Assembly: GCA_017302835.1 (NCBI GenBank)
Contig: JAFLCC010000006.1
Span: 211,672 to 275,671, forward strand
Source of the DNA: Deltaproteobacteria bacterium
GTDB taxonomy: Bacteria > Bdellovibrionota > Bdellovibrionia > Bdellovibrionales > Bdellovibrionaceae
Length of the DNA stretch: 64,000 bases
Direction: 5' to 3'
A program made the translations under genes and the position numbers. How positions within the stretch are numbered: the stretch's first letter is position 1; every line of letters begins with the position of its first letter. Of the stretch, positions 63,909 through 64,000 are shown one piece after another. Below the pieces are notes generated by a model. The model was given only the letters and a program-made list of their open reading frames with translations. It made no database searches and was not told the origin of the DNA.

Positions 63909-64000
63909 ATAAAAATTCGTCAGTGTTTATCGATAGATGATTCAAGTATCCACAGCGCTGAAGTATCTTTCGCATGAAGCTGACCTTATTGGTGTAGTTG

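Noticed and set aside
63909..64000. Continuation of the exported AAA+ gene in another frame
   Set aside because: All three frames stop soon and give no lid-like or sensor-2 sequence, so a simple frameshift within the window could not be shown.
1..64000. CRISPR arrays, insertion sequences, attachment sites
   Set aside because: No regularly spaced repeats, terminal inverted repeats with transposase, or integrase next to a tRNA were found by eye.

Overview
The window reads as chromosome of a low-GC (roughly 38-40%, by eye), gram-negative bacterium with a very large exported proteome: lipoproteins, outer-membrane barrels, TolC, periplasmic hydrolases and many secreted proteins of unknown family. 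This profile, together with two secreted or secretable nucleases, a stand-alone MreB, a membrane-anchored PilZ protein, a tail-fibre-like surface protein and exported AAA+ proteins, points to the Bdellovibrionota (Bdellovibrio-like predators or relatives). That placement is inferred from gene content; no rRNA or ribosomal protein gene is present to fix it. No CRISPR array, transposase or prophage module was seen.

Layout. 1-3753: the tail of a lipoprotein and a 977-residue fibre-like surface protein. 3886-9699: metF-metH (methyl branch of methionine synthesis) and galE. 9887-11581: secreted endonuclease I and an EEP-family phosphodiesterase. 11670-15467: membrane pyrophosphatase, a half-size GDT1 cation exchanger on the other strand, and an MFS carrier. 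15492-18440 (minus): TrmO, a SpoU methyltransferase, a small secreted protein and a lipoprotein beta-carbonic anhydrase. 18542-19450: class IV aminotransferase. 19567-27103: six closely packed genes for exported proteins with no recognised family, the last looking like an exported cysteine hydrolase. 27100-28774 (minus): an outer-membrane-like protein and MreB, one base apart. 28882-33325: glycosyltransferase, FecR-like protein, stand-alone receiver, exported YiiX-type cysteine hydrolase, then a nucleotidyltransferase with a tiny companion ORF.

33722-36348: tRNA-Ala(GGC) with promoter and terminator (minus), then an overlapping trio: isovaleryl-CoA dehydrogenase, TrmH and QueF. A decayed tail of a DUF4143-type ATPase follows. 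36561-44346 (minus): unknown secreted protein, a lipoprotein made of threefold repeats, TolC, two exported unknowns and PilZ. 44347-44613 is a hairpin-rich non-coding stretch before ppk and sixA. 47468-50818 is the most striking gene: signal peptide, beta-rich N-domain, two Clp-like AAA+ modules and a complete FtsH-type (M41) zinc peptidase in one polypeptide. Then come a UbiB-family kinase, unknown exported proteins, two outer-membrane barrels, a secreted trypsin-like protease and two convergent PAS histidine kinases. The window closes on a second exported AAA+ protein, related in plan to the 47468 gene but with an altered Walker B and cut off before its lid domain.

Working picture: core metabolism and tRNA modification are interleaved with envelope and secretion functions. 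The exported AAA+ proteins, exported cysteine hydrolases and unknown secreted operon are the parts least explained by known biology. Because the usual periplasm lacks ATP, an exported double-AAA+ protease makes sense mainly if it works in an ATP-containing compartment such as a host or prey cytoplasm, or if its signal sequence is not used as it appears. This is inference.
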